Shown one piece after another: positions 25,541-34,745 of a DNA stretch of 64,000 nt. Each line of letters begins with the position of its first letter. Positions within the stretch are counted from its first letter, which is position 1. The notes beneath the pieces are model-generated. The model did not search any database. It saw only the letters and a list, made by a program, of their open reading frames with translations, and was not told the origin of the DNA. The stretch is from Lutimaribacter saemankumensis (lineage in GTDB: Bacteria; Pseudomonadota; Alphaproteobacteria; Rhodobacterales; Rhodobacteraceae). The position numbers and the translations under genes are program-made. The stretch is from the NCBI RefSeq assembly GCF_900100005.1, contig NZ_FNEB01000003.1:186001-250000 (forward strand). Reading direction: 5' to 3'.

Positions 25541-25680
25541 CGTGACCCTCCGGTTGTCCGGGACCGAGTTTTGCCCGGCCTGGCGCGGCCTGTCCAGCCT
25601 GCGGCGAATTTCCGGTTTCGCTGCCCCGCGCGCACCGCTATACGGGGCGTCGGTTTCTGCCGTCAGGAAAGGGTCGTGAC

Positions 25681-26976
25681 ATGGCAAACGTGGTCGTTGT
25701 TGGCGCGCAATGGGGCGACGAGGGCAAGGGCAAGATCGTCGATTGGCTGTCCGAGCGCGCCGATGTGATCTGCCGCTTTCAGGGCGGGCACAATGCCGGC
25801 CACACGCTGGTGATCGATGGCACTGTCTACAAGTTGCATGCGCTGCCTTCGGGCGTGGTGCGCGGCGGCAAGCTGAGCGTGATCGGCAACGGCGTCGTGC
25901 TGGACCCCTGGCACCTGCTGAAAGAGATCGAGACGATCCGCGGGCAGGGCGTGGACATCACCCCCGAAACATTGATGATCGCCGAGAACACGCCGCTGAT
26001 CATGCCCTACCACGGCGAGCTTGACCGCGCCCGCGAAGAGGCGGCCAGCAAGGGCACCAAGATCGGAACCACCGGCCGCGGTATCGGCCCCTGCTATGAG
26101 GACAAGGTCGGACGCCGCGCGATCCGGGTCGCGGATCTGGCCGATGGCGCCACGCTGGAGGCGCGGGTGGACCGCGCGCTGCAGCACCACGATCCGCTGC
26201 GCAAGGGGCTGGGCGTCGATCCGATCGACCGCGACGCGCTGGTTGCGCAACTGAAGGAAATCGCGCCGGAAATCCTGAAATACGCGGCGCCCGTCTGGAA
26301 GGTGCTGAACGAAAAGCGCAAATCCGGCAAGCGCATCCTGTTCGAGGGCGCACAGGGTGCGTTGCTGGACATCGATTTCGGCACCTATCCGTTCGTCACC
26401 TCGTCGAACGTGATCGCGGGGCAGGCGGCGACCGGTGTCGGCGTTGGGCCAGGCGCCATCGATTATGTGCTGGGCATCGTAAAGGCATACACCACCCGCG
26501 TGGGCGAGGGGCCGTTCCCGACCGAACTGCACGATGCCGACGGACAACGCCTGGGCGAACGCGGGCACGAGTTCGGCACCACGACCGGGCGCAAGCGCCG
26601 CTGTGGCTGGTTCGATGCCGCCCTGGTGCGCCAGACCTGCGCCACCAGCGGGGTGAACGGCATTTCGCTGACCAAGCTCGATGTGCTCGACGGGTTCGAG
26701 ACGCTCAAGATTTGCGTGGGATACGATCTCGATGGTCAGCGGCTGGACTACCTGCCCACAGCGGCCGAGCAGCAGGCGCGCTGCGTGCCGGTCTACGAGG
26801 AAATGGAGGGCTGGGCGGAATCGACCGAAGGCGCACGGAGCTGGGCCGATCTGCCGGCCAACGCCATCAAGTACGTGCGCCGGGTCGAAGAGTTGATCGA
26901 ATGCCCTGTCGCGCTACTTTCCACGTCACCCGAGCGTGACGATACGATCCTTGTAACGGACCCATTCGCTGACTGA
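25681..26976 (+). CDS. purA: Adenylosuccinate synthase
   Basis: The 431-residue enzyme joins IMP and aspartate with GTP in AMP synthesis. It has the N-terminal GTP-binding [16 protein letters not shown] with catalytic Asp, GGHNAGHT with catalytic His, [17 protein letters not shown], and C-terminal [14 protein letters not shown] and LTKLDVLDG. Length is normal. The stop overlaps the start of the DUF2842 gene by one base (TGATG). Confidence 0.98.
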   Translation: MANVVVVGAQWGDEGKGKIVDWLSERADVICRFQGGHNAGHTLVIDGTVYKLHALPSGVVRGGKLSVIGNGVVLDPWHLLKEIETIRGQGVDITPETLMIAENTPLIMPYHGELDRAREEAASKGTKIGTTGRGIGPCYEDKVGRRAIRVADLADGATLEARVDRALQHHDPLRKGLGVDPIDRDALVAQLKEIAPEILKYAAPVWKVLNEKRKSGKRILFEGAQGALLDIDFGTYPFVTSSNVIAGQAATGVGVGPGAIDYVLGIVKAYTTRVGEGPFPTELHDADGQRLGERGHEFGTTTGRKRRCGWFDAALVRQTCATSGVNGISLTKLDVLDGFETLKICVGYDLDGQRLDYLPTAAEQQARCVPVYEEMEGWAESTEGARSWADLPANAIKYVRRVEELIECPVALLSTSPERDDTILVTDPFAD

Positions 26977-27206
26977 TGGCCCTGAGCTACAAAGCCCGAA
27001 AAAGATGGTCTCTGGTGATCCTGCTGATCGGATTGCCGGCCTATGTCGTGGCGGCGGTCACCGTCGTGAACATGCTGGAACGCCCGCCGATCTGGGCCGA
27101 ATTCCTGGTCTACGTGGCATTGGGGTTTCTTTGGGCCTTGCCGTTCCGCTTCATCTTTCGCGGGGTGGGGCAGCCCGACCCGGACGATCCCGATCAGGGA
27201 AACTGA
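26976..27206 (+). CDS. DUF2842 small membrane protein
   Basis: This 76-residue protein has two transmembrane segments (LVILLIGLPAYVVAAVTVV and FLVYVALGFLWALPFRFIF) and an acidic tail (QPDPDDPDQGN). It matches the DUF2842 family of alphaproteobacteria, often found after purA; function unknown. The start overlaps the purA stop (TGATG), so it is translationally coupled. A hairpin terminator follows 17 bp after its stop. Confidence 0.85.
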   Translation: MALSYKARKRWSLVILLIGLPAYVVAAVTVVNMLERPPIWAEFLVYVALGFLWALPFRFIFRGVGQPDPDDPDQGN

Positions 27207-27222
27207 TGACAGAAACGACAAA

Positions 27223-27246
27223 GGCGGGCCATCTGGCCCGCCTTTT
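27223..27246 (+). terminator. Terminator of purA-DUF2842, possibly bidirectional
   Basis: Perfect 8-bp stem GGCGGGCC / GGCCCGCC with a 4-nt loop, then TTTT. AAA precedes the stem, so it can also end transcripts of the convergent gene at 27267. Confidence 0.85.
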
Positions 27247-27266
27247 CAATTCAGGTGAGGCGAAGT

Positions 27267-29639
27267 TCAGCCCACGCGCCGCGCGCCGGGCTGAAAGCCG
27301 ATATCCTCCGAAACGGTGAAACGGCCGCCCTTGAGCTTCTGGATCTTGCCCTGGCGCAGAAGCTGGCCAAAGCTGCGCAGCCCGTCCTCGCGGCTGAAAT
27401 CGTCGCCTATGACCGCGCGGGCGCGGGTCATCAACTGCGGGCGCGAGAACTGATCGCGGCCTTCGACGAAGGACAGGTAAGCTGCTGCCGCTTCGAGGAT
27501 TTCGGGAAGATCATGCGCGCCCATCGTTTCGGCGTAATCTGCAAAACCTTCCGAGTCCTGGGCTGCATGGACGTCCTCATGCTGTTCGTCGCGGATTTCC
27601 GACATCGACACGCGGCGCGGGCGCACCGGGGCCTGCGGGGCCGAGGGGGCGTCGATGCGCTGCTCGGCCACCAGTTTCAGCGGCGCGGGGCGCGTGGGCT
27701 CGGTCGGACGTGCGGTGCCGCTGCCTTCGGTGCGGGGGCGGCGGGGGCGCACGACGCTGGCGAGATCCTCGCGGAACGCTTCGCCGATGGTGTCGGGGCG
27801 GTTGCTGATCCCGGCTTCCTTGTCGGCGCGCGTTGCGGCGACCGCGGCGCGCAGGTGTTGGATGGCGCTGCGGCGGTTGGCCGACTCAGGCTCGTCCATT
27901 TCGCTGATGGTCTTGGCCATCAGGCGGGACATATCGCTTTCCGAGGCGGCCCCGTCCAGCTGGTCGCGCGCACGGCGGCGGTCCTGCAGGTCGGGGGTGT
28001 CGTCTTCGGTTTCCGCGAAGATCGAGTCGATCTCGCCTTCGGCGTCGTCATCGAGGTCGAGCGTATCGGCATCATCGTCGTCCAGCTCGGCCTCGACCTC
28101 TGCCAGCTCGGCCTGCAATTCGGCCTCTTCCTCGGGCGACAGGTCGGTGTCGTCCAGCGCGTTCCAGTCATCGTCCCACGCGTCGTCGTCTTCGTCGGAT
28201 TCTTCCAGGTGGCCCTGGGCAATCGCCTCTTCGAAATCGGCGCGCTTCATCTTGAGAACGCGGGCTCGAAGCGGTGCGGGCTCTTCCGCGACTTCGGCAG
28301 CTTCCGCTTCGGGTTCTGCGCTGTCTTCTTCGCTTTCGCTGGAAAGCCCGGAAAGAAAGGCCTCCAGGTCGTCTTCTGTAACCGGCGCATCCTTGGCGAC
28401 AGGCACGTCCTCGTCTTCGGCTTCGTCGAACACGGGCGCTTCGGCGGGTTCGTCGTCCGACAGGCCAGCCAGCTTGTCGAGGATGCTGGCCACGTCGTCT
28501 TCGTCTTCGTCTTCAATCCGGGATTCGGGCTCGAGCGTCAGGGCCTCGTCAACCTCGGCGCTTGCCTCTTCCTCGACCTCTTCCATCACTTCAGGGGTCT
28601 CTTCGACCAGCGCCTGCAATTCGGCCTCGAGCGTGTCGAGCGCCTCTTCTTCGGCGGTCTCCGGTTCGCTTTCGATGCTCTCGTCGACGAGGTCTTCCGC
28701 CTCGCCTTCCTCGTCGGCATCGATCTCTTCGGGGTGTGTTTCGGCCATGATGTCGGCCATGCCGCCATCTTCGTCCTCTACGAATTCGGCGGCCGCCTCT
28801 TCCTCGGGCTCTTCCGACAGAACCGCGTCAAGCGATGCCATTTCCGGTTCGACAAAGGCGTCGGCGTGCTGGTCTTCGGAATAGTCGGTGACTTCGGTCG
28901 TATTGCGCGAAACGACGGCGCGGATGCGCTGCAACTTGGCGGCAATCGAATTGTCGTCCGCCTGGACAGCCGCAGGGGTGATCTCTTCGGCTTCGACCTC
29001 TTCGATCTCGTCGGCGGCGGTGTCTTCCGCGGCTTCTTCGACGACGGTGTCTTCAGCGACTTCCTCGACCGGGGTTTCGGCTTCGGCGGGGGCCTCTTCC
29101 ATTTCCTCGGCTTCGGCTTGCGCTTCTTCTGCCTCGGGCATGTCCGGCGCGGCCTGCGGTTCGGGCTCGGCCTCGTCGATTTCGGCCGCCTCGGGGGCTT
29201 CAGCCTCTTCGGTTGCAGGCTCGATGGCTTCGGGCGCGTCTTCCGTTTCCAGTATGGGCGCGGCCTGGGTGGGTGCCTCGGCGGTGTCGGCCTGCGGCTC
29301 GGCGCTGGGCTCAGGCGTTTCGGCAGGCTGCGCAGCAGCGTCCGCGGTTGCCGCGCCCAAAGCGGGTGTCGCATGCTTGGCGGCGTCGGATGCACGCAGA
29401 ACGATGCCGCCCTTTTCCTCGCGCGCCTCGACACGGCGGGCGATTTCACGCTCGGCGATCCGGGCCAGCATCTCGGCATCCGGCGTCGGCGGTTCGGCCC
29501 CGAAATAGCGATCGTCGGCAGCAAGGTCGCGGAAATATTCCGCAATTGCCTTCATTGTCTCAAACGAGTCATCGAAGCCTTCCAGCGTGCACGAGAACGT
29601 GCCATAGGAAACCGTCAGGATTTTACTCGTGCTCACCAT
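27267..29639 (-). CDS. Large acidic low-complexity protein with conserved ends, function unknown
   Basis: The 790-residue protein has three parts. Residues 1-75 are ordered (MVSTSKILTVSYGTFSCTLE, then SFETMKAIAEYFRDLAADDRYFG). A very long Glu/Ala/Asp-rich, probably disordered middle spans about 90-650. The C-terminal 110 residues are helical/winged (SFVEGRDQFSRPQLMTRARA, then FGQLLRQGKIQKLKGGRFTV). Homologues in Rhodobacterales are often mislabelled as CheA or lipoprotein because of the acidic repeats, but no kinase or lipobox motif is present. AAAGG is 9 nt before the ATG at 29639; an in-frame ATG at 29681 is possible. No function is assigned. Confidence 0.75.
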   Translation of the reverse strand: MVSTSKILTVSYGTFSCTLEGFDDSFETMKAIAEYFRDLAADDRYFGAEPPTPDAEMLARIAEREIARRVEAREEKGGIVLRASDAAKHATPALGAATADAAAQPAETPEPSAEPQADTAEAPTQAAPILETEDAPEAIEPATEEAEAPEAAEIDEAEPEPQAAPDMPEAEEAQAEAEEMEEAPAEAETPVEEVAEDTVVEEAAEDTAADEIEEVEAEEITPAAVQADDNSIAAKLQRIRAVVSRNTTEVTDYSEDQHADAFVEPEMASLDAVLSEEPEEEAAAEFVEDEDGGMADIMAETHPEEIDADEEGEAEDLVDESIESEPETAEEEALDTLEAELQALVEETPEVMEEVEEEASAEVDEALTLEPESRIEDEDEDDVASILDKLAGLSDDEPAEAPVFDEAEDEDVPVAKDAPVTEDDLEAFLSGLSSESEEDSAEPEAEAAEVAEEPAPLRARVLKMKRADFEEAIAQGHLEESDEDDDAWDDDWNALDDTDLSPEEEAELQAELAEVEAELDDDDADTLDLDDDAEGEIDSIFAETEDDTPDLQDRRRARDQLDGAASESDMSRLMAKTISEMDEPESANRRSAIQHLRAAVAATRADKEAGISNRPDTIGEAFREDLASVVRPRRPRTEGSGTARPTEPTRPAPLKLVAEQRIDAPSAPQAPVRPRRVSMSEIRDEQHEDVHAAQDSEGFADYAETMGAHDLPEILEAAAAYLSFVEGRDQFSRPQLMTRARAVIGDDFSREDGLRSFGQLLRQGKIQKLKGGRFTVSEDIGFQPGARRVG

Positions 29640-29777
29640 GTTCACATCGCCTTTCATTGCCTGCGAACCGACATCTAGCACCCCAGTGACGCCGAAACGT
29701 GAACGATTCTTCGGTTTTTACCGTATCATTTCGTGGCCGGAATGTGGTTTGTTTCCCGAAATGTGGCTAATCCATCA

Positions 29778-30461
29778 ATGACTGATAAAATTGTTCGAAC
29801 CGACGCCCCGCTCACCCTTGTCGGTGGGGGTCAAGCCGATGTGGGGCTTTTCCAGGCGCTGCGCAAGCACGCGCCGGGCGTCGTTGCCGCCGATGGCGGG
29901 GCCGCTCTTGCCCTGAAGGCGGGCGAGATGCCTTTGGCGGTGATCGGCGACATGGACAGCATCGACGACGCGACGCGCGCGCAGATCGATCCCGCGCGCT
30001 TTCATCATATCCCCGAACAGGAAAGCACCGATTTCGACAAGGCGCTGCGCTCGGTCGAGGCGCCGCTGATCCTTGGGGCGGGTTTCATGGGCGCGCGCCG
30101 CGACCACGAGCTTGCGAATTTCAATACGCTGGTGCGCCACCCGCATCGCCGCTGCGTTCTGGTCGGCATGGATGAGCTTGTAACGCTTTGCCCGCCCGAT
30201 CTGGCGATCGACCTGCGCCCCGGCACGCGTGTGTCGCTGTTCCCGATGCGGGCGCTGCATGGCTGGTCGGAGGGGTTGCACTGGCCCATCGACGGTCTTG
30301 ATTTCGCGCCCGATGCGCGCGTGGGCACATCGAACCTTGCCACCGGGCCGATACGGCTTCGCTTCGCCGCGCCGGGCATGTTGCTCATTCTGCCAAGAGA
30401 CGCGCTTGATCCGCTTGTGCGGACGCTGCTTGCAACGCCTGGCTCGTGGCCCGCTCCCTGA
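29778..30461 (+). CDS. thiN: Thiamine pyrophosphokinase
   Basis: The 227-residue protein transfers pyrophosphate from ATP to thiamine. It has TLVGGGQADVGLF at the N-terminus, VAADGGAALAL, the metal/ATP-binding IGDMDSIDD near residue 53, and QESTDFDKALR, where the family has TD.TKAL. Its C-terminal half is a TPK-type beta domain. The MTDKIVRTD start at 29778 is preferred over 29733 on alignment grounds; neither has a strong binding site. The 3' end overlaps the convergent transporter gene by 77 bp. No TPP riboswitch was seen. Confidence 0.85.
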   Translation: MTDKIVRTDAPLTLVGGGQADVGLFQALRKHAPGVVAADGGAALALKAGEMPLAVIGDMDSIDDATRAQIDPARFHHIPEQESTDFDKALRSVEAPLILGAGFMGARRDHELANFNTLVRHPHRRCVLVGMDELVTLCPPDLAIDLRPGTRVSLFPMRALHGWSEGLHWPIDGLDFAPDARVGTSNLATGPIRLRFAAPGMLLILPRDALDPLVRTLLATPGSWPAP

Positions 30462-31317
30462 ACACCACGTACAATCCCGCGGCCATCGTGATGGCGATGC
30501 CCAGCCCGGCTGTCATGTTGGGCCAATGTGCGAAGATCAGCCAACCGATCAGCGTGGCGAAAGGAATTTCAAGGTATTGCATCGGCGCCAGCGTGGCCGA
30601 CGGCGCAAAGCGCAGCGACCATGTCATCAGCAGATGCGCCAGCGTGCCCAGAACGCCGATCGCCAGCAGCAGCCCCCATTCGTAACCGCCCGAGACATTC
30701 AGGCTCAGCCCGCCGTCCCGGCCGAACGCCAGCAGCGGCAGAAGGATGGCGATGGCCATCACCCCGCTCACTGCCTGCAATCCGACGGGATCGGTCACCT
30801 TGGCGATGCGGCGGGTCACCAGCATGAACAGGGCAAAGTTGACGGCGACGCCCAGCGGCAGCAGGGCGGGCCAGCCAACGCTGGCAAAGCTGGGCTGGAT
30901 CACCAGAAGCGACCCGCAGAACCCCACGATACACCCCGCGATGCGCCTCGGGCCGACCTCTTCACCCAGCAGGAGTTTGCCAAGCAGAAGAAGAATGAAA
31001 GGCATTACGAAGCTTATCGCGATCGCGTCGGCCAGCGGAAGGTACTGCAGCGCGGTGAACATCATGCCGATGCCAGTGATATGCATGATCGTGCGCAACA
31101 GAGCCAGCCACATGACCAGCCCGCGCATCCGCCACATCCGGCCGGACACCGCGATCAGCGGTATGAGGATCGCCGCCTGGATGCCGAAACGGAACAGCAG
31201 CACCTGATCCAGGGGCACAGCCGCGCCCAGCAGCTTTGCCACCGCATCGGCAAGCGGTGCGATGATGCAGAACCCAAGCATGAGGGTAATGCCAAGGATG
31301 GGGCGGTCGCCGTTCAT
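30385..31317 (-). CDS. DMT-family transporter (EamA, ten transmembrane segments)
   Basis: The 310-residue protein has ten hydrophobic segments arranged as two EamA repeats (first about 10-145, second about 155-290). PLADAIAISFVMPFILLLLG and MQYLEIPFATLIGWLIFAHWP are the equivalent fourth-to-fifth helix regions of each repeat. It is an inner-membrane drug/metabolite exporter of unknown substrate. It is convergent with thiN, and the overlapping 77 bp code for both C-termini. Confidence 0.88.
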   Translation of the reverse strand: MNGDRPILGITLMLGFCIIAPLADAVAKLLGAAVPLDQVLLFRFGIQAAILIPLIAVSGRMWRMRGLVMWLALLRTIMHITGIGMMFTALQYLPLADAIAISFVMPFILLLLGKLLLGEEVGPRRIAGCIVGFCGSLLVIQPSFASVGWPALLPLGVAVNFALFMLVTRRIAKVTDPVGLQAVSGVMAIAILLPLLAFGRDGGLSLNVSGGYEWGLLLAIGVLGTLAHLLMTWSLRFAPSATLAPMQYLEIPFATLIGWLIFAHWPNMTAGLGIAITMAAGLYVVFRERATSQALQAASAQADQARLLAE

Positions 31318-31478
31318 CCGCCAAGGCTAGACAGCAATTTGCGCGGCAACAATCGAAAGTTGATCGCTGCCGCGGGAAATCACGCAAAGCCTATTCGTTT
31401 ACATATTCGCAAAACGCATTGCGTTAAGCGCGCGCGGCCCTATCTTTGACAAAACGCTCGAACGGGAGGACGCCTTTC

Positions 31479-32450
31479 ATGACACTTCTGAAACCAACGC
31501 GCCGCGAAATTCTGAAACTCGCCGCGATGGCCCCGGCCTTTGCGCTGCCCGGTGCCGTGCGCGCGCAGCTGGGCGCGCCCGATACACCGAACCCCGCGCA
31601 TTTCCGGTTCACGCTGGGGGATGCCCGCATCACCATCCTGTCGGACGGCTTCTTCAGCCTGCCGACCGAAGGGCTGGGCGTGAATGCCCCGCGCGAAGAG
31701 GTGCAGGCGTTTCTCGAACAACACTACCTGTCGCCTGTCGATGGCTATTCGCACACCAACCACCTGCTGGTGGAAAGCGGCGATGCAAAGGTGCTGGTGG
31801 ACGTGGGGTCCGGCAGCAGGTTCCTGCCCACGGTCGGGCGGCTGATGACCAACATGCAGAATGCGGGAATCGATCCGTCCGAAATCACTCATGTCGTCAT
31901 CACCCATGCGCATCCCGATCACATCTGGGGCATCCGTGACGACTTCGACGAACCCCTGTTCCCCGACGCGCAATATTTCATCGGCCAGGCCGAGCACGAC
32001 TACTGGATGCAGGACGACCTCGTGAACCAGGTGCCGCCCGAAGACCAGCAATTCGTCCTGGGGGCGGTCAACTCGATCACCGCGGACGGGCTGGAATGGA
32101 CCTTCGTGCGGAACGACGACGAGATCGTGCCGGGCGTGCGGGTGATCGACACGCCCGGCCACACGCCCGGCCATATGAGCGTGGTTGTGGAATCCGGCGG
32201 CAAGCAACTGATCGCGCTGGGCGATTCCATGTCGCATGCCTATACCAATTTTGCCCATCCCGACTGGTACAACGGCTTTGACGCCGATGGTGAGCAGACG
32301 GTCGCCACCCGGATGCGGCTGCTGGATATGGCGGCGGCCGACCGGATCGCGATCCTTGGCTATCACTTCCCGTTCCCCGGCGTGGGCCATGTGCTGCGGC
32401 AGGACGACAGCTACAGCTTCATCCCGGCGCTCTGGCAATTCACCAAGTGA
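31479..32450 (+). CDS. Tat-exported metallo-beta-lactamase-fold hydrolase
   Basis: The 323-residue protein has a twin-arginine-type leader (TRREILKLAAMAPAFALP, then GAVRAQ). The MBL metal site is THAHPDH near residue 145, with a later GHTPGHMSV histidine, Asp in IALGDSMSH and His in ILGYHFPFPG, so both zinc sites look complete. It resembles quorum-quenching/lactonase-like and generic MBL hydrolases; the substrate is not known. The ATG at 31479 has GGGAGGA 8 nt upstream. It is followed by a strong terminator and so is probably monocistronic. Confidence 0.87.
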   Translation: MTLLKPTRREILKLAAMAPAFALPGAVRAQLGAPDTPNPAHFRFTLGDARITILSDGFFSLPTEGLGVNAPREEVQAFLEQHYLSPVDGYSHTNHLLVESGDAKVLVDVGSGSRFLPTVGRLMTNMQNAGIDPSEITHVVITHAHPDHIWGIRDDFDEPLFPDAQYFIGQAEHDYWMQDDLVNQVPPEDQQFVLGAVNSITADGLEWTFVRNDDEIVPGVRVIDTPGHTPGHMSVVVESGGKQLIALGDSMSHAYTNFAHPDWYNGFDADGEQTVATRMRLLDMAAADRIAILGYHFPFPGVGHVLRQDDSYSFIPALWQFTK

Positions 32451-32460
32451 TCCTGAAAAA

Positions 32461-32486
32461 GGGGGGCAGGGCGCCCCCCCTTTTTT
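32461..32486 (+). terminator. Terminator of the MBL hydrolase gene
   Basis: 7-bp stem GGGGGGC / GCCCCCC with a 5-nt loop (AGGGC), preceded by AAAAA and followed by TTTTTT, so it could work in both directions. Confidence 0.85.
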
Positions 32487-32579
32487 CTGTGCGCCATCTG
32501 GCGCGCGACGCTCCGTCCCTCTGGCCATCGCGCGCGCCCTGCGTTATTTCGCCGGGGAAAGTTGCCGCAGGGGATGCTC

Positions 32580-33716
32580 ATGGCCGAAAGCGCGAAATAC
32601 GAAACACCGGGCCCGGTCGAGGAAAACTGGCGCGATGCGATCTCGTCGATCGAGGACATCATCGAAGACGCCCGCAACGGGCGCATGTTCATCCTCGTCG
32701 ACCACGAGGACCGCGAGAACGAGGGCGACCTTGTGATCCCCGCCCAGATGGCCACGCCCGAGGCGATCAATTTCATGGCCACCTATGGCCGCGGGCTGAT
32801 CTGCCTGTCGATGACCAGCGACCGGGTCGACCAGCTTGGCCTGCACCTGATGAGCACCAACAACTCGTCGCGGCACGAAACCGCCTTCACCATCTCGATC
32901 GAGGCGCGCGAGGGCGTGAGCACCGGTATTTCCGCACATGACCGCGCCCGCACCATCGCGGTGGCGATCGACGCCGCGAAAGGCCCGCAGGACATCGCGA
33001 CGCCCGGACACGTCTTTCCGTTGCGCGCGCGCGACGGCGGCGTTCTGGTGCGCGCCGGCCATACCGAGGCGGCGGTCGACGTGTCGCGCCTTGCCGGGCT
33101 GAACCCGTCAGGCGTGATCTGCGAGATCATGAACGAGGACGGCACGATGGCGCGTCTGCCGGATCTGGTGGCTTTCGCACAGCGCCACGGGCTCAAGATC
33201 GGGACGATTTCGGACCTGATCGCCTATCGCCGACGTCACGACAACCTCGTCAAGGTCAAGACCGAGCAGACCGTCACCTCGGAATTCGGGGGGGAATGGC
33301 AGATGCGCGTCTACACGGATGAAACCCAGGGCGCCGAACACATTGCGCTGATCAAGGGCGACATCACAGGCGACACCCCGGTTCTGGTGCGGATGCACGC
33401 GCTGGACCCGCTGCGCGACATGATCGGTGCCGGCCCCAAGGGGCGCGCGTTCGAATTCACCGACTCGATGCGCCAGATCGCCGAAGAGGGGCGCGGCGTC
33501 GTCGTGCTTCTGCGCGATCTGGAAATGAAGATCGCGCAAGAGGGCGAGGTCAGCCCGCAAACCCTGCGCCAATACGGGCTGGGCGCGCAGATCCTCAGCT
33601 CGCTGGGTTTGTCGCGGATGGAGCTTCTGACCAATTCGGGCACGCCCAAGGTTGTCGGTCTCGAAGCCTACGGCCTGGAAATCACCGGAACCCGCAAGAT
33701 CACCGGAGGTGCGTGA
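32580..33716 (+). CDS. ribB: 3,4-dihydroxy-2-butanone 4-phosphate synthase with degenerate GTP cyclohydrolase II domain
   Basis: The 378-residue protein makes the four-carbon unit of riboflavin from ribulose 5-phosphate. The RibB domain (about 20-225) has all key motifs: LVDHEDRENEGDLVI, TNNSSRHETAFTISIEAREGVSTGIS, and RAGHTEAAVDVSRLAGL. The C-terminal RibA-like domain (about 230-378) has lost the zinc ligands: where RibA has three Cys, this protein reads VRMHALDPLRDMIGAGP. The catalytic Arg loop is also gone, so GTP cyclohydrolase II must be encoded elsewhere. This RibBX-type variant is known in proteobacteria. AGGGG precedes the ATG at 32580. ribH follows after 1 nt. Confidence 0.93.
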   Translation: MAESAKYETPGPVEENWRDAISSIEDIIEDARNGRMFILVDHEDRENEGDLVIPAQMATPEAINFMATYGRGLICLSMTSDRVDQLGLHLMSTNNSSRHETAFTISIEAREGVSTGISAHDRARTIAVAIDAAKGPQDIATPGHVFPLRARDGGVLVRAGHTEAAVDVSRLAGLNPSGVICEIMNEDGTMARLPDLVAFAQRHGLKIGTISDLIAYRRRHDNLVKVKTEQTVTSEFGGEWQMRVYTDETQGAEHIALIKGDITGDTPVLVRMHALDPLRDMIGAGPKGRAFEFTDSMRQIAEEGRGVVVLLRDLEMKIAQEGEVSPQTLRQYGLGAQILSSLGLSRMELLTNSGTPKVVGLEAYGLEITGTRKITGGA

Positions 33717-33717
33717 C

Positions 33718-34269
33718 ATGGCTGGATCGGAAACCCACTACACCCTGCCGCGTGCCAGTTTTGACAAGCCGGTCAAGCTGCTGATCGTGGTCGCGCCCTA
33801 CTACAAGGACATCGCCGACAACATGATCGCAGGCGCCACCGCCGAGATCGAGGCCGCCGGCGGCACCTGGGACATCGTCGAAGTGCCCGGCGCGCTGGAA
33901 ATTCCGACAGCCATCGGCATGGCCGAACGGCTGAGCAACTTTGACGGCTACGTGGCGCTTGGCTGCGTGATCCGGGGTGAAACCACCCATTATGACACGG
34001 TCTGCAACGACTCCAGCCGCGGCATCACCCTGCTGGGTCTGCAGGGGCTTTGTATCGGCAACGGCATCCTGACGGTCGAGAACCGCAAGCAGGCCGAAGT
34101 GCGCGCCGACCCCAAGGATCAGAACAAGGGCGGCGGCGCGGCGGCTGCGGCCTTGCATCTGGTCGCGCTTGCCCGTAAGTGGGGCGCGCCCCGCGCCGGC
34201 GTGGGGTTCCAGCCCGCACGCGACGAATACCAGATCGCGGGGCAATCCAAGGACAATACCTCCGCATGA
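33718..34269 (+). CDS. ribH: 6,7-dimethyl-8-ribityllumazine synthase
   Basis: The 183-residue enzyme condenses the RibB product with the pyrimidine to form lumazine. It shows LLIVVAPYYKDIADNMIAGA, the substrate-binding VPGALEIPTAIGMA, VALGCVIRGETTHYDTVCNDSS (with the catalytic His region) and GILTVENRKQA. GGAGG lies 10 nt upstream. It sits between ribB and nusB with ATGA overlap to nusB, the standard rib-nusB arrangement. Confidence 0.96.
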   Translation: MAGSETHYTLPRASFDKPVKLLIVVAPYYKDIADNMIAGATAEIEAAGGTWDIVEVPGALEIPTAIGMAERLSNFDGYVALGCVIRGETTHYDTVCNDSSRGITLLGLQGLCIGNGILTVENRKQAEVRADPKDQNKGGGAAAAALHLVALARKWGAPRAGVGFQPARDEYQIAGQSKDNTSA

Positions 34270-34745
34270 CCAGCCGTTCCGCGCAAAAGGGCGATGCCCG
34301 CCGTCAGATGAAATCCGCCGCCCGGCTCTATGCCGTTCAGGCGCTCTTCCAGATGGAGAAATCCGGCCAGTCCGTCGATGCGGTGGTGCAGGAATTTCTC
34401 GATCACCGGTTCGGCGCCATCTATGAAGGCGACGAGATGGCCGAGGGCAATCCCGACCTGTTCCGCGCGCTGGTGGAAGAGGCGGTGAACTGGCAATCCA
34501 AGGTCGACCACATGACCGACCGCGCGCTTGTCGCCAAATGGCCGCTGGGGCGCATCGACTCGGTGCTGCGCGCACTGTTCCGTGCCGCCGGTGCCGAACT
34601 CGTGTCACAGGACACGCCGCCCAAGGTGGTCATCAAGGAATTCGTGGATATCGCGGGCGCCTTTTTCCCCGAAGGCCGCGAGGCCGGTTTCGTCAACGCC
34701 GTTCTGGATCACATGGCCCGCGAGGCGCGCCCCGAAGCGTTCTGA
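34266..34745 (+). CDS. nusB: Transcription antitermination factor NusB
   Basis: The 159-residue helical RNA-binding protein acts in rRNA antitermination with NusE. It shows an Arg-rich N-terminus (RRQMKSAARLYAVQALFQME) and conserved SVLRALFRAAGAEL, with PPKVVIKEFVDIAGAFF, EGREAGFVNAVLDHMAR at the C-terminus. The start is set by the ATGA overlap with ribH. The 3' end overlaps the convergent GST-like gene by 37 bp. Confidence 0.96.
   Translation: MTSRSAQKGDARRQMKSAARLYAVQALFQMEKSGQSVDAVVQEFLDHRFGAIYEGDEMAEGNPDLFRALVEEAVNWQSKVDHMTDRALVAKWPLGRIDSVLRALFRAAGAELVSQDTPPKVVIKEFVDIAGAFFPEGREAGFVNAVLDHMAREARPEAF

Noticed and set aside
29640-29777. TPP riboswitch before thiN
   Set aside because: No CUGAGA core or the expected helices in the 138-bp gap.
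32487-32579. FMN riboswitch before ribB
   Set aside because: The space after the upstream terminator is about 90 bp and lacks the conserved RFN-element bases.
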